64,000 bases of DNA from Abelmoschus esculentus (lineage: Eukaryota; Streptophyta; Magnoliopsida; Malvales; Malvaceae): contig JAUCBN010000049.1 of the NCBI GenBank assembly GCA_035048815.1, forward strand, positions 317,501 through 381,500. Reading direction: 5' to 3'. This document shows, in pieces, positions 23,485-34,382 of this stretch. A program made the position numbers and the translations under genes. The first letter of the stretch is position 1, and every line of letters begins with the position of its first letter. Under the pieces are notes generated by a model, which was not told the DNA's origin, ran no database searches, and was given only the letters and a program-made list of their open reading frames with translations.

Positions 23485-23798
23485 GTCACTTCACTAAGCC
23501 AAAACTCGCATTTACTTAACTTGGCATACAACCGATGTTCCCTGAGAGTCTGTAACACAACTTTCAGATGCCCCACATGCTCGTCCTCTGAGCGAGAGTA
23601 AACCAGGATATCATCGATAAACACCACAACAAACTGGTCTATGTAGGGCCGGGAGACACGGTTCATCATATCCATAAAAGCTGTAGGGGCATTGGTTAAA
23701 CCGAAATGCACCACTAAAAACTCATAGTGACCATACCGGGTGCGGAAAGCAGTCTTTGCAACATCAGAGCCCTTAACCTTTAGCTGATAATACCCAGA
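23457..23798 (-). pseudogene. Reverse transcriptase catalytic part of Tekay-type pol
   Basis: Carries the RT active-site motif FIDDILVYS (about 23,595-23,621) and the family segments [17 protein letters not shown] and [20 protein letters not shown] sequence. Upstream, in the same frame, [26 protein letters not shown] follows the TGA at 23,799-23,801. The frame is lost at a run of five A (plus strand 23,480-23,484), where one extra base shifts it. The MP of the usual LVMPFGLTNAP is changed to VH. Confidence 0.92.
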
Positions 23799-24725
23799 TC
23801 AAAGGTCAATCTTCGAGAAATCTGTAGCTCCCCGAAATTGATCAAACAAATCATCAATCCTGGGTAGGGGATACTTGTTTTTCACTGTCAGCTTATTTAG
23901 CCTTCGGTAATCAATACACAACCGAAGAGAACCATCCTTCTTCTTAACAAAGAGAATTGGAGCTCCCCAAGGTGATGAGCTAGGTTGGATGAACCCTTTG
24001 TCAAGAAGTTCTTGTAACTGAACCTTCAACTCCTTTAACTCTTTTGGAGCCATACGGTACGGAGCCATAGAAATTGGTACTGATCCGAGATAAGTTTCAA
24101 TCTCAAACTCAACCTCCCTATCCGGAGGGAGACCAGGCAACTCCTCAGGAAATACATCTGGAAATTCACTAACTGTGCGAATTTCTTCGATCTTAGATAG
24201 AGACCCCTTTGTGTTAAGGAAACAAGCAATAAAGGCCTCATATCCCTTCCGGATCATCCTGTCAGCAGACAAAACTGATATCACATTGAACAAAAACCCT
24301 CTTCGCTCACCAACCAAGACCACAAACCGTCCATCAAGAGTCTTTAGTGTGGCCCTCTTGGCCTCACAGTCCAGATTAACACGATGCTCAGATAACCAGT
24401 CCATCCCCAGAATTAGATCAAACTCCTCTAAAGGAAGTTCCATAAGATCCGCCGGAAACACTTCCCTTTCCACAACAAGGGGACATCTCTTGAAAACCTT
24501 ATCTACAGATAAGGATTGTCCCACTGGACTCATAACGGTAAAGACACTCTCAGTGTTCTCAACTGAGATCGAAAGGTGTCCAGATACTGACTTCGATATA
24601 TATGAGTGTGTGGAACCATTGTCAAGCAAAGCAAAATACGGAACAGAAAAGATGGTAAAAGTACCTGCGATAACATCAGGCTCATCTCGGTCATCTCTAC
24701 GTCGGGTGACATAAACCAAAACTGG
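23799..24725 (-). pseudogene. Aspartic protease and N-terminal RT of Tekay-type pol
   Basis: About 306 codons. The retropepsin site reads [12 protein letters not shown], with Asn (codon 24,618-24,620) where the family has Ser or Thr (D-S/T-G), a change expected to weaken or abolish cleavage of Gag-Pol. [17 protein letters not shown] ends the protease. The RT then begins with [39 protein letters not shown] and [11 protein letters not shown]. In-frame with gag apart from one TAG, and stopped at TGA 23,799-23,801, a likely CGA-to-TGA change. Confidence 0.93.
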
Positions 24726-26075
24726 CTAACGAGCCTCAGAAACAGATGGCCCACCACTCTGGTGGCCTCGACTCCTGGTATCAGATCTAACAGCAGACGT
24801 AGAGGCTCTACCCTGGGATCGTCCCGAAGCGGGTGTCTGAATGGATGCCTGAGATCTGGATGGTGTCTGAGAGCGTACAGGAGTCTGAGTCGGTGGTCGA
24901 CTGACGGGAGATGGATGAGGACAGTCCCTCAGGAAATGCTCAGAAGACCCACACCGAAAACAAGCTCTAGTCTTCTTCCTATATTCTCCCCTATGCATGT
25001 TACCACAAAAGTCGCACACAGGTACAGATGGGATCCCTGAAGAACCACCCCGGCTAACAAAAGAGCCCTGAGGTGCCACAGACTGATGATAAGAACCACC
25101 TCTCTGACTCGGTGTAGATCGAGCTCTCTTATCAGGACGACTAAAAGACTCGCCATGGCTAATATGTCCTCCGGATCGACCACGGTCCCTCTTACGGTCT
25201 CTGTCTTTGTTCCGCTCTCGGTCCTGATCCCTCATAACCTGACTATCAGAAAGCTTCTCCAAGTCCTCAGCAGTCTTTGCCCGCTTCATCAGGTCCTCAA
25301 AAACCACATCATGATGTGTGGCAACTCGGTCTCGGATACCAATACGGAGACCCTCCAGAAACTTATCACATTTATCCTTTTCTGTAGCTACTATCCCAGT
25401 ACCATACCTCATCAGGTCTAAAAACTGAAGCTCATACTCAGCCACTGTCATAGTACCCTGCACCAAGTCTCTAAAGGCCTGACGCCTCTCTCTCATATAT
25501 CGATCACCCAGATAACAATTCTTGAACCTTTCCTTGAAAAAGTCCCATGTCAGCCTATCGGAGGATACACTACTAACCACAGACTCCCACCAGATTTGGG
25601 CACCACCATTAAGCATGGACACAGCTCCAAGGTATCTCTTAGCTGGTTCCAAACCCAGCTGATCCATCCATCTCTCGGTATCGTACAACCAGGTCTCTGC
25701 ATCTGAAGGTGCACCAGTCAAAGATCCAGAGAAAGTTCTTACTCCATTAGCGATCAGAATCTGGGAGATAGGTGGATCCGGCATCGCACCCGAAGCTCTA
25801 ACAGCTCCTTGTAATAACTGGAGGAATTGCCTACTAAGAGTATCATCAGTCACTGCAGTAGGCTCGGTGCTCGGTACTGATGCCCCTCTGACAGGGGTAG
25901 ACATATCAATGCCTGCAGCAGGCTGAGGGTTGGACGGTACAGTGGTACTTGTAGGAACAGGTGGGTCCGGAGAAATAAAGGGTGAAGGATCACTAATAGG
26001 CTCCTCTACAGGATCAACAAAACTGGTCGTTCCACCACACCCTCGGGTGGATCGGCGAGCTCTACGGGCACTCAT
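24726..26075 (-). pseudogene. Gag of the Tekay-type element
   Basis: 449 codons from ATG 26,075 to a TAG at 24,726-24,728. The retrotransposon Gag domain runs through SMLNGGAQIWWESV, WDFFKERFKNCYLGDRY and FLDLMRYGTGIVATEKDKCDKFLEGLR. An Arg/Asp-rich linker (RDQDRERNKDRDRKRDR) and a CCHC zinc knuckle (CFRCGSSEHFLRDC, about 24,920-24,960) follow. It would build the cytoplasmic particle that packages element RNA. The reading frame itself has no break. The TAG at its end is probably CAG in the ancestor, since relatives read Gln-Pro here and run gag into pol as one frame. Confidence 0.95.
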
Positions 26076-26247
26076 AGTATTCAGGAAATCTACAAGGTTA
26101 AAATTTAGGAGATTAGAATTGGCACCGGAGAACCATACACAATACAGAAATTATAAGTGACATGGCCTTACAGATATAAATTCATAACAGTTTAACAGGA
26201 AATATTTATTTAGGACCCATCACAGTCCGAGAATCTTAAAACCAAAA

Positions 26248-26259
26248 GCTCTGATACCA
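26248..26259 (-). other. Primer binding site (initiator Met tRNA), Tekay-type element
   Basis: The minus strand reads TGGTATCAGAGC, six bases inside the 5' LTR end. This is the usual match to the 3' end of plant initiator-Met tRNA and fixes the element's direction. Confidence 0.93.
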
Positions 26260-26265
26260 ACTAAA

Positions 26266-28498
26266 TGTAACCCCCTAACCCGGCCTATGCGAACAGCCCG
26301 ACTAGAGTGTCACATTGTTTTTATTGACAAAACATATGGCATAAAAAAACTTTATTAAACTGAAGCAAATAAAAGTAAATATTGTCTAACAATTTAAAAT
26401 AAGTAAAATGTCACCAAAACAGGGTATCTGGAAAATAATGTTCACAAAATAATTTGTAAAACCAATAGCAAAATAATATGTTTTAAAACACCAGTAATAT
26501 AGTATATATTGGCACATGTCACCTTAATGTAAACTGGGAAAAGTTTTAAAAAGAATGTTACATCAATGTGTAACCAGATAATGTGTAGATCCTCCAAATG
26601 CCAAGTCCGGGATATCTATCTACGGGTATCTGAAAGGGGGAAGAAAAGCAGATATGAACTATGAAGCCCAATGTGTTCCAATAGTGCAAACAAAATAAGG
26701 ATAAAATTATTAAACAGTAATTCAGAAAATCCAATTATGTATATGCATGACAAGCTACCCTCCAACCGAACTCCTGGATACAGTTCCCCCCGAACAGTAT
26801 CTGATACTGGCATTAACCTAAGCCCTTAAGGCAAAGGTATCGACCTAAGGGATTACCTTAGGGAACAGGCGAAATTACCCCGGCTAATGCACGGGAACCG
26901 ATAACAAGCGGAATTACCCTAACTGAGGTTAAGAACCGTAAACAGGCGGAATTACCAGCTGGATCAAGGCTGAACCGGATATTAGATACTACTCATCATC
27001 CCAATACTAAGATGGCAGGCATGTTACTATAACAGGAATCATGATGGTAGTAACGGAAATTAAACAGACAATATGTATACATAAATCAGGATATATCAGA
27101 CATAAAGTAAATCATAAAATGATATATCTTAAAATTCAAAGCAAGTGTTTATATAAACCCAGAAAACAGTTATGTACACATACTTGATTCGTTTAAAACG
27201 TAAAACAGTAAAATACAGTTATATAGCACACAAGGAACACACCTCAATGGAAAAAACAGACAGGTGATCTACTGGGCGTTCGAGCCTCGCTCTGTAGCAG
27301 TACTGGACCCTAAAAATATAAGATAGAATTTTTTATTAATATTGGAGTCAAATAATGAAATGATTATTCACGGGTATTAAAAACATACGGGTCACGATCG
27401 GATCTCGAGATCGGTCAAAGCGGGAGGAACTGGGCTGGGTCGGTACACGATCGGGAGAACTATGAGGTCCTACAAACAAACAGATATCAATTTTAGACCT
27501 TAGATAAAACTCTAGACTTAACTTAACTTAGAAGAATAGCTTGACTCGAGACTTTAAAGTCCAATTTGGAGGCTTTCGGGTTTGAATTTTGAAAAACGGA
27601 CTTCACGGATGGACTCAGGACGTCGAAAAACATAAAATAGGAGTTTTTGAAAATTTTGACTTTTTGGGTCAAAGTCAACGCTGACGTTAGCAGTCAAAGT
27701 CAACGGTCAGCGCTGACGTCATGGTCAACGGTCAACGGGTCGGGTCGGTCAACGGGTCGGGTCGATCAACGGGTTGGGTTTGACCGGTTCGGTTCAAGAC
27801 TGGTTCGGCTCGATTTGGCCAGTTCAAGGTCGGCTCGGACCGAGTTTGGGCCGGTTTGGATCGGCCGGCTCCAGGCCACCTTCTAAGGCTGCCGAAAAAC
27901 GCCCTGGCGGCGCGTGGAGGCCACGCGCCGCCCTAAACGGCCGGAAAACACTCCCTGAGACAGGATCTTTCACTGAATCCACCAAAAACACATTAATTCT
28001 TAACCAAAACCCCAAGAAACAAAAGTATTAAGGGTTCGAAACTTACCCTTTTAACAAAGCGGAAAGATTTTTCGACGAGGCCCCGAACGACGCCAAACAG
28101 AAGCAAGGTGAGAGGGGTTTTGGACGGATTCGAACGGTGAACGCGGTGGTGCTGGCGACGCGCCGGTATCAGAATCGGTGGTGGCCGGATCGAGCGAAAA
28201 CAATAGGGGTTTAAACCCTAAGTCCGGCGAAGCTTCAAACCTCGATCCAGGACGTTTGCGGCGGCCGGCGGGCACGTGGTTTGAGGGCTTTTGGTCGGGG
28301 CAAGGAGACGGACACAACGACGGCGGCGGTGAGCACCACGGCGCGACGGTGAGAGAGAGCGGCGGTGGTCGGGGTTTGAGAGAATAAAGAAGGTTTATTT
28401 TTTTTGTTTTGAATCTAATAGGGTTTCAAATATATACTTATATATTTATTTTATTTCAAATTTAATATTTTAAATGTTTCCAAAAAAAAGGTGTTACA
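26266..28498 (-). repeat. 5' LTR of the Tekay-type element
   Basis: 2,233 bp, TGTAACCCCC ... GTGTTACA on the plus strand; it would hold the element promoter. It matches 19,098-21,297 closely. The longer TTGAC/GGGTCGGGTC array is at about 27,665-27,785. Confidence 0.95.
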
Positions 28499-28579
28499 GG
28501 TGAAGTGGGTGGTTATTATTGGATAGGATCACGGCTGACGTGGTAGGCCGGGTCTATAGTATAATTTCTCGGTGGAGAG

Positions 28580-29274
28580 GGTTATTCACTTATTTTATAG
28601 GTGAAAATTTATGGCTATTTTTAGTGACCAAGTGGTTTTTCGATTTTTTCGGTGGAAATATTTTTTTTTATGATTTGCGGGATGAGTGATGCAAAATTTT
28701 AAATATATCTTGAGTTAATTAGTTTAAATTGTTTCATGTCATACACTTAATTTTGATGGAGTGAGTCTCTTGGCGAAGATATTTTACGTACAAAATACTT
28801 CAAACTTGAGACTTTACTTAAGTAATATCAAATTGTTTCACTTGACCAAACCCGTTAATAAATTAAAAATGTTTTTAATAGTTTGTTAACTCAATTACAA
28901 AGGTTATTTGATGACTAAATCAATAAAACCTTAAATGTTCTTTATTCATATTTTTAAGTGAAAATTAGGGTATTTGCTGATAAATGATAATATTTGGTAG
29001 CAATTGCATGTGCAATGCCTTGAGAGTCCATTTCTTCTCCCTTAACAATGGTAGTTATAAGAGGGATTAAAAAAAAGTATACGACTGTTATAATGATTGT
29101 TATTTAACGATAGTACAAATAATAATAAAACTCGAATTATATTAATAACAATCGATAACAGTGTATTTTAACAGTTAATAACAATGAAACGGTGCTCTAT
29201 TAAATAAGCTATATTATAAATTTAATAAGTTCCACTTTGAAGGTTTTTTTAACCTTAGGACAATAATAATACCT
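28580..29274. other. Spacer, no gene seen
   Basis: AT-rich, with a stretch at 28,735-28,860 (GAGTGAGTCTCTTGGCGAAGAT ... GAGACTTTACTTAAGT) that matches 36,745-36,835 and is therefore a dispersed repeat. No coding frame or clear transposon end was found. Confidence 0.4.
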
Positions 29275-29348
29275 TGCTCTTGTTGAGAGTTGAACTCAAG
29301 ACCTCCCGCTTACTAAACAGGTGCTCTAACCAACTGAGCTACAAGAGC
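29275..29348 (-). tRNA. trnT-AGU: tRNA-Thr (anticodon AGU)
   Basis: The minus strand folds as a full cloverleaf: acceptor stem GCTCTTG/CAAGAGC (7 of 7), D arm GCTC...GAGC with loop AGTTGGTTA, anticodon loop TTAGTAA (anticodon AGT), T stem TTGAG/CTCAA (5 of 5) with loop TTCAACT, discriminator A. The anticodon stem CCTGT/GCGGG includes two G-U pairs, the only soft spot. No run of T is seen directly downstream for Pol III termination, so activity is uncertain. No intron; CCA is not encoded, as expected for a nuclear gene. Confidence 0.82.
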
Positions 29349-29481
29349 TTTTATGTAAATTTGGTATAAGTTGTGGTATAAGTAAGATATTTAAGATGAG
29401 AAATATGAACAAACCAATTTCTCAATATGAGTAGAATCGATATATAGGAAAGTCTTAAATTGGAAGAATAACAGCTGTGTT

Positions 29482-29553
29482 ACTCTTATTGAGAATCGAA
29501 TTCAAGACCTTTCGCTTATTAAACGGATACTCTAACCAATTGAATTACAAAAA
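29482..29553 (-). pseudogene. Decayed tRNA copy next to tRNA-Thr
   Basis: Aligns with the tRNA-Thr unit over its whole length (…ATTCAATTGGTTAGAGTATCCGT then TTAATAAG..., GGTCTTGAATTCGATTCTCAA). The acceptor stem no longer pairs, the D stem is broken and the anticodon has become AAT. Flanking sequence also matches (GTATAA-AT-TT-AGATG), so the tRNA and its surroundings were duplicated in tandem and this copy died. Confidence 0.7.
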
Positions 29554-30685
29554 TTTACTTTTTAAAATTAACTTAAAATGTAGTATAAAAAATATTTAGA
29601 TGGAAGAAGAGGTAATACAGTTTCAAATTTGGTTTCCTCTACATGTACCAATGAAGCTAACAAATTATGGACAATGTCTCTCTTTTTTACAAATCCAATA
29701 GTTAAAATCTATTTGGAAATCCATTCCAAGGCGTGTAGGATAAATAACTAAATTTTACTCGCAATAATTAAATTCTAAATTATTAAACTTAAAATCATAA
29801 ACTTTATACCATAAACAAAACCCTTAAACAATAAAACTAAGATACAAAATTTTTTTTTATCACCGTCAGTATATCAAATAACTATCTTAAAAAAATAATG
29901 AACGTGAGTTTGATCTTTATTTTTCAAGTTTATATTATCTATTTATCTCTCAAATGTGACATTTTTCTCATCCAATCCTATAATATACTTGTTATAGATT
30001 TCTTCATTATTTTTATCTAAAAGTTCAAAACAGAGTTACGATCAATCAACCATACCTACTGAGACGCTTGACATAAAATCAACCATTAAAAGTTACTTAC
30101 ATATTGTCATAAAACCATTATTTTGTTAGATACAATCAGTGACAAAACTATGTATAGTACGGGAGGGGCTCTTGCCCTTCTTAAATTTTTTGGTATAATT
30201 ACATCTGAGGTCTTTCTTAATTTAAATAATAATAAAATAAGATTTTTACCCTCTCGATGTTTGATTCTAGCTCCGTCCTTGAATACAATAACAGATAATT
30301 AAAATAAATCTTTGTCTTAGATTAGGTGCATATTGAACGGTGTGGATAACTTGACATTTAGATAGGTTATATATATATATATATATAAACAATGAGATAC
30401 ATCATGTATCATGCTCGTTCAAAATAAATATCATAAAACTGGACACCTTATGCATAAGTCGTACGTTGACATTGATATATTCATCAATCTTCGTGTTCCA
30501 TCCTTATCATGATTCGGTAGGGTTTTGGAGTAAACATTTAATTTCTTTTCAGTGGTAGTAGTTAATTGATGCTGTAAGATTGCATTGGAGTTTACTGCAA
30601 GAAATTGTTTAAAACCACACCTGCAGACAGCAAAACTTGTCCGAGGAACCTAAGACTCAGTCTTCATACACAAGTCTCATCAACA
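29554..30685. other. Spacer with a dispersed repeat; leader of the SMR gene at its end
   Basis: At about 30,155-30,290 a repeat (ACATCTGAGGTCTTTCTTAATTTAAATAATAATAAAATAA ... CTCCGTCC) matches 37,600-37,750; its CTCCGTCC end is like the Mutator-type miniature element at 39,232. A (TA)n run lies at 30,369-30,386. No gene until the SMR leader, about 30,580-30,685. Confidence 0.45.
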
Positions 30686-30985
30686 ATGGCCCGAACGGAA
30701 AATCTGAGAAGACGTTATCGGCGGAGACAAGAGGTCGAGAGAGGTAGCGATACGGGATCGTCGGTGAATAACGATGGCGTCCAAGGTAATTTGAAGGATG
30801 AGAATGGATCATGTTGTACTCCTAAGGGGAAAAGGTTCAGAATCCCAGAGATTTTGTCTTGTCCACCAGCTCCGATGAAACCCAAAGTTGCTCCGAAGAT
30901 GTCGTCGTCGTCGAGTGCTAGGTCTTTCTTTGCTTCTCAAGATGTGGAGATTTTCTTCTTCCTTGCATTTCAAAAATGGCATTAG
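30686..30985 (+). CDS. SIAMESE-RELATED (SMR) cyclin-dependent kinase inhibitor
   Basis: A 99-residue intronless protein from ATG 30,686, the first ATG in this frame. It opens MARTENLRRRYRRR. The family core is CCTPKGKRFRIPEILSCPPAPMKPK at about residues 50-74, and the end has the SMR FFAS-D-EIFFFLAF segment. These small plant-only proteins bind CDK-cyclin complexes in the nucleus, block mitosis and promote endoreduplication, often under stress or during cell differentiation. Length is ordinary for SMR4/SMR6-type members; I cannot tell which. The usual APPD before the last hydrophobic segment is replaced by ASQD. A CACTA-type transposon end begins about 80 bp after the stop, probably within the 3' UTR. 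Confidence 0.88.
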   Translation: MARTENLRRRYRRRQEVERGSDTGSSVNNDGVQGNLKDENGSCCTPKGKRFRIPEILSCPPAPMKPKVAPKMSSSSSARSFFASQDVEIFFFLAFQKWH

Positions 30986-31067
30986 TTCCTTCTCTTGTTT
31001 AACTATCAACTACTGCTTCAGCTTGTTAGAAAGGTCTAGACCTGTTTTGCTGCGTTTCTTATTGTGC

Positions 31068-31157
31068 TTTTTTTAGCGCCGCGAATACTTTTAGCGGCGT
31101 TTAAAAACGTCACTATATATCTAAAAAACGCTGTTATAAAACTGTTTTGTTGTAGTG
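31068..31157 (-). mobile_element. CACTA transposon terminus (fragment)
   Basis: The minus strand starts CACTACAACAAAACAG and continues with subterminal GCGGCG/AACGCCGCTAAAAG units (AGCGCCGCGAATACTTTTAGCGGCG on the plus strand). That arrangement is typical of CACTA (CMC) elements. The partner end was not found; the left side of the fragment meets the SMR 3' region at about 31,068. Confidence 0.6.
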
Positions 31158-31522
31158 GGTCTAAATCTTCGATGTAATGGTAATGGTGAATGTATTTTCT
31201 TTATGTTTAATTATCATTAGGATGATCCTTCAACGTATTTAAATTCTAAAACTCGAAACATTAAATGTTAAATATCTCGATTTTAATTTTAAATTCAATT
31301 CTAAATCCTAAATTCTAAATCTTTAAACGATAACAGTAATTTTATAAATATGTAATGCATTTTAGGAGTTTTTGGAGTCGTTAGAGTGAATAGCAAATCT
31401 TTTGTATTATTTCAACATTATAGGGAATTTCTCCTCATTTTTCATTATTTTTTCTTGTTAAAGTTTTTTCACATAAAATTTTGATCTCTTTTAGTATGTA
31501 GTCCCTATACATGTTCTTACTC

Positions 31523-32351
31523 TAGGAGTGATAATGAGTCTGACCGGCTCGCGAGCTATTCGGATTTGATTCGGTCAAAATTTGGTTTGAGTGAGCTCGA
31601 CTCGGGTTTGGATTCGGCTTGAGACTTTAACGAGCTGAGTCGAGCTTATCCAAACTCAGATCGAAAAGCTCGTGAACAAGCTCTAAATAATTATATATTA
31701 TATATATATGCTACATATACACTAAAATTAATCCCTTCAACAAAAGAAAAATAATAAAATAAAATAGGAAAAATCCACTAAACATAAAATAACCAAAATA
31801 AATTGGACATTTTTTTTCCTTTCTCGATATTGAATTTTGTTTTGGTGTTAGTTATGAAAGAGTTGAAATCTTCTACCTCTTTATCATGCCTCCATCTATA
31901 CCTCCTGTTAAAAATTTCTAAAAAATTGAATTTTAAACCCTAACATTTATTTTTATATCCTAAACCCTACACCATAAAAAATATATACTACCCTTAATTC
32001 ACTAAACCCTAACCAAAACCCCTAATCTAGAACCCTAAATCCTAAACCCTAAACCTCTAATTTAAAGTGGAGGCACAAATGGAAGCATGCGAAAGAGGTA
32101 GACGATTTGCAATCGTTATGAAAAGGGTTTTTAACGAGGTTTTATCTTTTATAAAAAAATTATAGTAAAATTGTATATTTTGAGTCGAGCCGACCCGAGA
32201 CTAACGAGCTCGAGCTGAGCCCAACGAGCTTCAAGCCTGAGACGAACCCAATTCTATTGTTTCCGAGCCGAACCTAAACCTAAAAATTCAAACTCGCCGA
32301 GCCTCGAACCCAAACCGAGCCTAATATCACTGATTCAGAATATCACCCCTA
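31523..32351. mobile_element. Miniature hAT element (829 bp) with telomere-like core repeats
   Basis: Ends TAGGAGTGATAATGAGTC and, inverted, TAGGGGTGATATTCTGAATC. Flanks TCTTACTC (31,515-31,522) and TGTTACCC (32,352-32,359) match at six of eight bases, fitting an old 8-bp hAT duplication. Long subterminal inverted sequence is made of GAGCTCG, GTCGAGC and GGTTCGG words. The middle (31,930-32,065) has several AAACCCTAA or CCTAAACCCT words, which are plant telomere-like. It has no coding capacity. Confidence 0.75.
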
Positions 32352-34382
32352 TGTTACCCTATAAAGTAATATTTGATGCACTGATATGTATATGCATATT
32401 ATTGAATCATATATTTTTTTTTGAACAAATCAATAAATCTTAAAAAAAAATCAAATAATATGTTTTACGGTTATTCATTAACAATACATACATTATATAC
32501 TGTCAGGAATCAAATATCAAATTATTATAAGACATTGCTATGAAGATTTTTTCGATTTTATTTTGACACTACACGACGTGAACGAACATTCTAAATTAAA
32601 AATCAAAACTATAAAACAACGATAACGTAAGTAACCAATAATGCATATTCGATCCAATGTTACTAAAATCGACAAGTGCATGTTAAAATGACTTTGCATA
32701 TGGTAAAATTCAAAAAAGAAAAGTAGTTGTTATCTGTTGCTTTCTGTTTATAAAATTGGACAAGAAGTTTTAAATTATTGAGTTCTTTTTGGAGTCAACT
32801 CCTTAAGGAAATACAGGGATAAAAGTTGCTTTTGAAAGAGAGCTTGGACTGTATAGATCCAGGAAATATTCTTCAGATTGGACCTCAAAGAGATATATAA
32901 AAATATAATGTTGATGATAGCTTTCATGCACATGTTAGCTTGATTGATAGTTTTATTGGGTTTTGGTTGTAATAAAGTTTATTAAATTCGATTAATTTGA
33001 TTCGAATGATATAATTTGTTAGATGAATTTCGATTGAGTTTTAGTTTAATTAATATTCTTGTTGTTGAATATGTAGGTGGTTGTGGGTTTGAGTGTGCTT
33101 AAACGAGTATTATCTTATTATATTTTGATTAATATTTTATGTATTGACGATGTATAATTTTATATAATGTGTAGGGATGGTCATAAGGGATGAAGCTATT
33201 AATAGGACGGGAGCATGTCTATTGTGCAGAGTAGGGGTGATAACGAATTAGCTGAGTTCGAGTTTGGTTAGGTTTTACTCGGATTAGAAATAGTTGTATT
33301 GGGTTCGGTTTGGGTTTGAGGTTCAATAAACCAAATTAACTTGGATTCTTACGAAATCTTGCACAGCAAACATGTGCAATCTCCATGATATCTTTTTCGC
33401 TGAAGTTTATCAAAGGTTGACAATCAATTTAGAATGGTCATCCATAGGATAATTAAGTATAGAGGGATGCGCATACTAAACCAAATTAACTTCTACAAAG
33501 ATACTCGAGGTTTAGCCTCTCTTACTCCATTTTAGATTACTCTCAAAGATGAACTGCTGGTGAAAGTTACTTGTACTAAAGAGCGCATGTTTAATATTTT
33601 CTTGATGCATTAGCTAAATCATGATTTAGATTCTACCGTCCAGTAATTCTCAAATTTAAATAACAATTTGATTTCTATAAAAATAATAATTTAGTCGTAA
33701 AAATAAATATTTAAATTTAAAAATATAAAAAAATATTAAATATATAATCAATTAAGGATCAAATTAAAGAAAAATGAGTATGTATCTTCAAATTTTTTGT
33801 TTTAATAACAATTTAGGTCCTTATAAGTTAAAATATTAGACAAAATAGATCTTATCTCATGAATTTTGAGTTTAAATATTTAATAAACACTTGTATTTTT
33901 TTTTTAAATTTTAATATTTTGACCCTATTAAGGTTAATCTTGATTCCATCTCTGGTCATTAAACCTTTATAAAATCTATTCGAATTAGTCAACCAATGAA
34001 TCAAATACCAATAATCGAAAAGCATAATATTTTTTCTATGGATAAACAAAACTATAAATTTATCTAAAAAAATACGAAATACACATAATAATTATATTGA
34101 ATATAGGAAATTTCACATGAATTCAAAACCCTAGATAATTAGAAACAAAATAATTTACAAAAACCCATAATAAATCTTGACATAATCAACCATATATGAA
34201 TACTTCTGCAACACTTCCCCATCTTCAAACTATAAACCCCAGAGCTCCAATCATCTGTTAAAAAAATATTGAAAATATATAAATATCAAAGCAATTCAAT
34301 CAATTAACATATAGTTTTAATTAAGGAATAATTTATGTTTTGATTTTGATTTTTATGCAGTCCTAGTTGATCTATTGTTGCA
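32352..34382. other. Spacer with hAT scraps; 3' end region of the DC1 gene
   Basis: A single hAT-like end (TAGGGGTGATAACGAATTAGC) starts at about 33,233 and continues in GTTCGGTTTGGGTTTGAGG, with no matching partner. Region 33,350-33,650 has a less AT-rich stretch without an open frame, perhaps a dead transposon-derived exon, which I cannot identify. The last part should be the 3' UTR of the minus-strand DC1 gene. Confidence 0.4.

Larger units (their letters stand above)
19098..28498 (-). mobile_element. Complete but dead Ty3/gypsy chromovirus (Tekay/Del type)
   Basis: A 9,401-bp element with a perfect 5-bp target duplication GGTGA (19,093-19,097 and 28,499-28,503), two long LTRs, an initiator-Met tRNA primer site, a polypurine tract and one gag-pol coding region read on the minus strand in the order gag, protease, reverse transcriptase, RNase H, integrase, chromodomain-like tail. 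That order, the long LTRs and the TGGTATCAGAGC primer site place it in the Tekay/Del chromoviruses. Five breaks interrupt gag-pol: TAG 24,726-24,728; TGA 23,799-23,801; an extra base in an A5 run at 23,480-23,484; TAA 22,691-22,693; TGA 22,385-22,387. The LTRs differ by roughly 2% by eye over their first 500 bp, so insertion is fairly recent. Confidence 0.97.
18911..28570. mobile_element. Miniature inverted-repeat element split by the 9.4-kb retrotransposon
   Basis: The left part (18,911-19,097) and the reverse complement of the right part (28,504-28,570) share a terminal inverted repeat of roughly 65-70 bp with landmarks GAGA-ATTATA, CCCGGCCTA-CACGT-AGCCGTG and AACCACCCA. Removing the retrotransposon leaves about 254 bp. 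GGTGGAGAG occurs at 18,907-18,915 and 28,571-28,579, so the target duplication overlaps the ends and its exact length is unclear. The superfamily is not assigned. It lies directly upstream of the AGP gene. Confidence 0.7.

Noticed and set aside
21350..25421. Plus-strand open frames across the Tekay-type element
   Set aside because: They are shadows of gag-pol on the minus strand; none has a domain.
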